The position numbers and the translations under genes are program-made. Positions 61,466 to 64,000 of a stretch of 64,000 nucleotides of DNA are shown one piece after another. Within the stretch, counting starts at the first letter, position 1. Every line of letters begins with the position of its first letter. Source of the DNA: Aquimarina rhabdastrellae (lineage in GTDB: Bacteria > Bacteroidota > Bacteroidia > Flavobacteriales > Flavobacteriaceae); assembly GCA_947387485.1 (NCBI GenBank), contig CANDNT010000003.1:209816-273815 (forward strand). Reading direction: 5' to 3'. The notes below the pieces were generated by a model. The model did no database searches, was not told where the DNA came from, and was given only the letters and a program-made list of their open reading frames with translations.

Positions 61466-64000
61466 TTATTCAATTACCAGCTTACGTTGTAGTTCTTGAC
61501 CCTCATAATTTAGTTTATATACATAGATACCACTTGATAATACATGTTCTTCTGTAATACCATTCCAATCAACTGTATGTAATACATTTCCTTTTACTGT
61601 ATCTGATACAAAAGTATATACTTTTTGTCCTAATACATTGTATAAGCTAATGTCTACATGTCCATCTTCTGGAATACTATAACTGATTTGTGTAGCATCG
61701 GTCATAGGATTAGGAATATTTTGTCCTAAACTTAATCCTAATACACCGTTTAACACTACTTCTTCAGTTTCACTATTAGGCGTATAATTTAACACATAAG
61801 GTGTTTTCATCGCTCCTAATAATACAGTATGATCAAAAGCTTCTTCATTATCTAAGGTGATTACTTGCTCTCCATCAAATAATTTAAAAATAACCTCTGC
61901 ATTTTCATTACCTCCTATTCCCATAAAATAGTGATATTGCCCATCAATTAATTGTGGTTTGGCTACACCTCTTACTTCATCTCCTATAAATGCTGCTATA
62001 GTATATTCTCTAGAAGCATCTAATTGATCTGCATCTACTACCGCCGTCATATACATAAAATATGCATAAGCATTAGGGTTGATTTTCCATCCTAATATAC
62101 GTGCCTTATCTAAGTATGAGACTTCAACTTCTCCATTACTATTCGCCTGGCTTGCAGCACTAGCACTATTTGAAGCTACTCCTCTATAATTTAATATACC
62201 ATCATTTGTTGCTATATAGAAGTATCCTAATCCTGGTGTTAAGTGTGTTAAACTTCCTACCCAACCATCTTCTGCTGTATATTCTGCACTCAATCCTCTT
62301 CGCTCTATTCGGTCTCCTTCTCTTATAGTTGTCGAAGTTAGTGATCTTAGTGCTACTGGTACTCTTAATAATTCATTTGGTAAATACCCTAAACTATTAA
62401 AAATAGGATTTGTCTCAAGATTAGCACCACTTCCTATTATGGTAATATCTGTATCGATAGGAACTGGAATACCTTGAATTTGTATCATACTATTGGCTGC
62501 TTGAGTAGATTCAATTACATATGCTTTTCTTACATCTAAACTGGTTGTGTTTGGATCTGTAAAAGTATACGTTCCATCTGAAGCTACTGTTGCTATAATT
62601 GAACCATCAACTGCATCTGAAATCTCATCTCCACTAACTAATCCAGTAATCGAAGTAATTGATAAGTCATTTGATGATGCATTATCTCTTACATTAAAAC
62701 TCAACTCCTGGAATCCTGGTACTATTGGAATCCTTCTACTCAAACGTTCTCCTACGGTAAAGCTTACTGGAACTGCTCTTGATCCAAATCGCCCTCTAAA
62801 ACTGTATGGATAGCTCTCCATGATTCCTTCATACTCTGTACACTCTGATGCATCCCAGACTCTAAAACTTAAATTACCTGATTCACCAGTATTACCAAAG
62901 ACTGCCAAGTTTACTAGCCCATTACGATCTACATTAGCTGATCCTCTAAATTCTCCATTAAGATACGCTGCTACTATATCTCCTTCATCCATAGATTGAA
63001 TACCTCTTCCTTCTATAAACAATTCTCCTGTAAAACTCATATTTCCTCTAAATAATCCAGAATTAAATCCTGAGCTATATGCTGGTGCTGTACAGAATAC
63101 ATCTACTTCTAACTGGAATACTTCTGTTCCTAAAGGTAATCCTGTTGTAGCATTAAATGTTTCTAGATATACATTAGTGGTATGTATTCCCGGATTAAGG
63201 AATGGTGCTACTACAAATTCTAGATCTCGCTCTACTTGTAACGCTTCTATACGTTGTGTATCTCCTGCTGGTATTGCGGTTGTACCTGTACCATTTCTTT
63301 GCTCTACACTTAACCACGCTGGTAAGTTTGCAAAACGATATGTAATTGCTATTCCTCCTGCTGAGTTATCTAAATCTATCGTAGTTACCCTAGAAGAGGT
63401 TCCTTGTTCTTGTCGAATTCGTATATTGTTTTGACTCCAAGCCAAGGTATTACGATTGACTACAAAATCCCATGAAGCTCCTGTCACTCTATTTCCTGCT
63501 GGATCTTCTACTCTATTAGTTATCATTGCAGTTAAACTAGCTCCCTCTATTTGTCGAGGCGTAAACACAGGTATAATATTTACAGTGGTATCACTATTTG
63601 ATACTTCTATATTAAACTGTAAATCTTGAACTGCTCTAGTAATATCTAATGGTGCTGCTACTCCTTCACCTGTAACAAAAGTTAACCCTGTAGCTGTAGT
63701 TCCTATAGCATGTCCTGTAAAATCTCTAATAGCCTCATTTGGTGCGCCATCTATTCCATCTAGGGCGTTTTCATCAAATACAAAATACGCCATTAAATTT
63801 ACTTCGTTTCCTATAAGCTGACGATCCATATTTGTTACAATCTCTAAAGGTGATCGCATCTCTGTCCATATACGTACTTCGTCTAATAATCCTACATATG
63901 CGTCTCCACTACTAACTCCAGCAATTTGAATTGGTTCAGAATTAGTTACTAATCCTGTAGTAAAGTTTCCTGATCCTACAGAAGCTCCATTATAATATAC
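61466..64000 (-). CDS. Large LamG-domain T9SS type A sorting protein (5' end outside window)
   Basis: A secreted surface protein of at least 844 residues, open to the right edge of the window. The frame continues past the ATG at 63859 with YYNGASVGSG and AYVGLLDEVRIWTEMRSPLE, the typical end of a LamG/concanavalin-like domain, so that ATG is internal. Then follow Ig-like modules (TRAVQDLQFNIEVSN ... VTAMITNRVEDPAGNR), and a C-terminal T9SS sorting domain: SLGQNIPNPMTDATQISYSI, ISLYNVLGQKVYTFV and GIYVYKLNYEGQELQRKLVI. Such proteins are secreted and attached to the cell surface; the ligand is unknown. Confidence 0.9.
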   Translation of the reverse strand, partial: VYYNGASVGSGNFTTGLVTNSEPIQIAGVSSGDAYVGLLDEVRIWTEMRSPLEIVTNMDRQLIGNEVNLMAYFVFDENALDGIDGAPNEAIRDFTGHAIGTTATGLTFVTGEGVAAPLDITRAVQDLQFNIEVSNSDTTVNIIPVFTPRQIEGASLTAMITNRVEDPAGNRVTGASWDFVVNRNTLAWSQNNIRIRQEQGTSSRVTTIDLDNSAGGIAITYRFANLPAWLSVEQRNGTGTTAIPAGDTQRIEALQVERDLEFVVAPFLNPGIHTTNVYLETFNATTGLPLGTEVFQLEVDVFCTAPAYSSGFNSGLFRGNMSFTGELFIEGRGIQSMDEGDIVAAYLNGEFRGSANVDRNGLVNLAVFGNTGESGNLSFRVWDASECTEYEGIMESYPYSFRGRFGSRAVPVSFTVGERLSRRIPIVPGFQELSFNVRDNASSNDLSITSITGLVSGDEISDAVDGSIIATVASDGTYTFTDPNTTSLDVRKAYVIESTQAANSMIQIQGIPVPIDTDITIIGSGANLETNPIFNSLGYLPNELLRVPVALRSLTSTTIREGDRIERRGLSAEYTAEDGWVGSLTHLTPGLGYFYIATNDGILNYRGVASNSASAASQANSNGEVEVSYLDKARILGWKINPNAYAYFMYMTAVVDADQLDASREYTIAAFIGDEVRGVAKPQLIDGQYHYFMGIGGNENAEVIFKLFDGEQVITLDNEEAFDHTVLLGAMKTPYVLNYTPNSETEEVVLNGVLGLSLGQNIPNPMTDATQISYSIPEDGHVDISLYNVLGQKVYTFVSDTVKGNVLHTVDWNGITEEHVLSSGIYVYKLNYEGQELQRKLVIE

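Noticed and set aside
1..64000. CRISPR arrays, insertion sequences, tRNA or rRNA genes
   Set aside because: No regularly spaced repeats, transposase motifs, or clover-leaf/rRNA sequence was seen while reading both strands; a tRNA scan and rRNA search could not be run.

Overview
The window is AT-rich chromosomal DNA from a member of the Bacteroidota, most likely a marine Flavobacteriaceae (Aquimarina-like). The evidence is a PorP/SprF-family protein, several proteins with C-terminal type IX secretion (T9SS) sorting domains, a DUF5686/carboxypeptidase-regulatory outer-membrane protein, a beta-propeller histidine kinase with a LytTR regulator, a 2TM-domain protein, a membrane pyrophosphatase, and the Bacteroidota promoter pattern TTG-N19-TAnnTTTG seen directly once. 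No rRNA, tRNA, transposase or CRISPR array was seen. Genus is inference.

Region 1 (1-23.5 kb) is mostly housekeeping. It holds the end of an amidohydrolase, a DUF5995 protein, fabD, folA, a 2TM protein, a class V PLP enzyme facing an egtB-egtD (ergothioneine) pair, a short TonB protein, thyA, a NupC-type nucleoside transporter, a DUF151 bifunctional nuclease, etfBA, pdhB, a DUF5686 protein, soluble (ppa) and membrane (hppA) pyrophosphatases, an App1-type phosphatase, an XRE/S24 repressor divergent from a DUF559 protein, an alanine-rich repeat lipoprotein and a PorP/SprF protein. Many operons end in clear stem-loop terminators.

Region 2 (23.5-36.5 kb) holds a nitroreductase, a methyltransferase with a small membrane protein, a pentapeptide-repeat membrane protein, and a signalling locus: a membrane-tethered AraC regulator, a LytTR response regulator, a propeller histidine kinase and, divergent from the kinase, a 68-aa double-glycine-leader peptide whose 43-residue core carries eight cysteines. 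Next come two tandem paralogous tail-fibre-like exported proteins and a small T9SS cargo protein in one operon.

Region 3 (36.7-58 kb) is a dense accessory cluster, apparently for a heavily modified surface glycan, glycolipid or related product. It has four B12-binding radical SAM enzymes, five class I methyltransferases, a nucleotidyltransferase-fold protein, a GT4 glycosyltransferase, a flippase, two GT-C-like membrane proteins, a polysaccharide deacetylase, a GNAT-like acyltransferase, and a cassette of SGNH hydrolase, carbamoyltransferase, SxtJ-type membrane protein and a 52-aa DUF5989 protein. Genes often overlap and several start with TTG or GTG. This is the best candidate here for an undescribed pathway.

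Region 4 (58-64 kb) holds exported proteins: a DUF2490 protein, two unknown secreted proteins, a royal-jelly/SMP-30-like lipoprotein and, running off the end, a large LamG-containing T9SS cargo protein.
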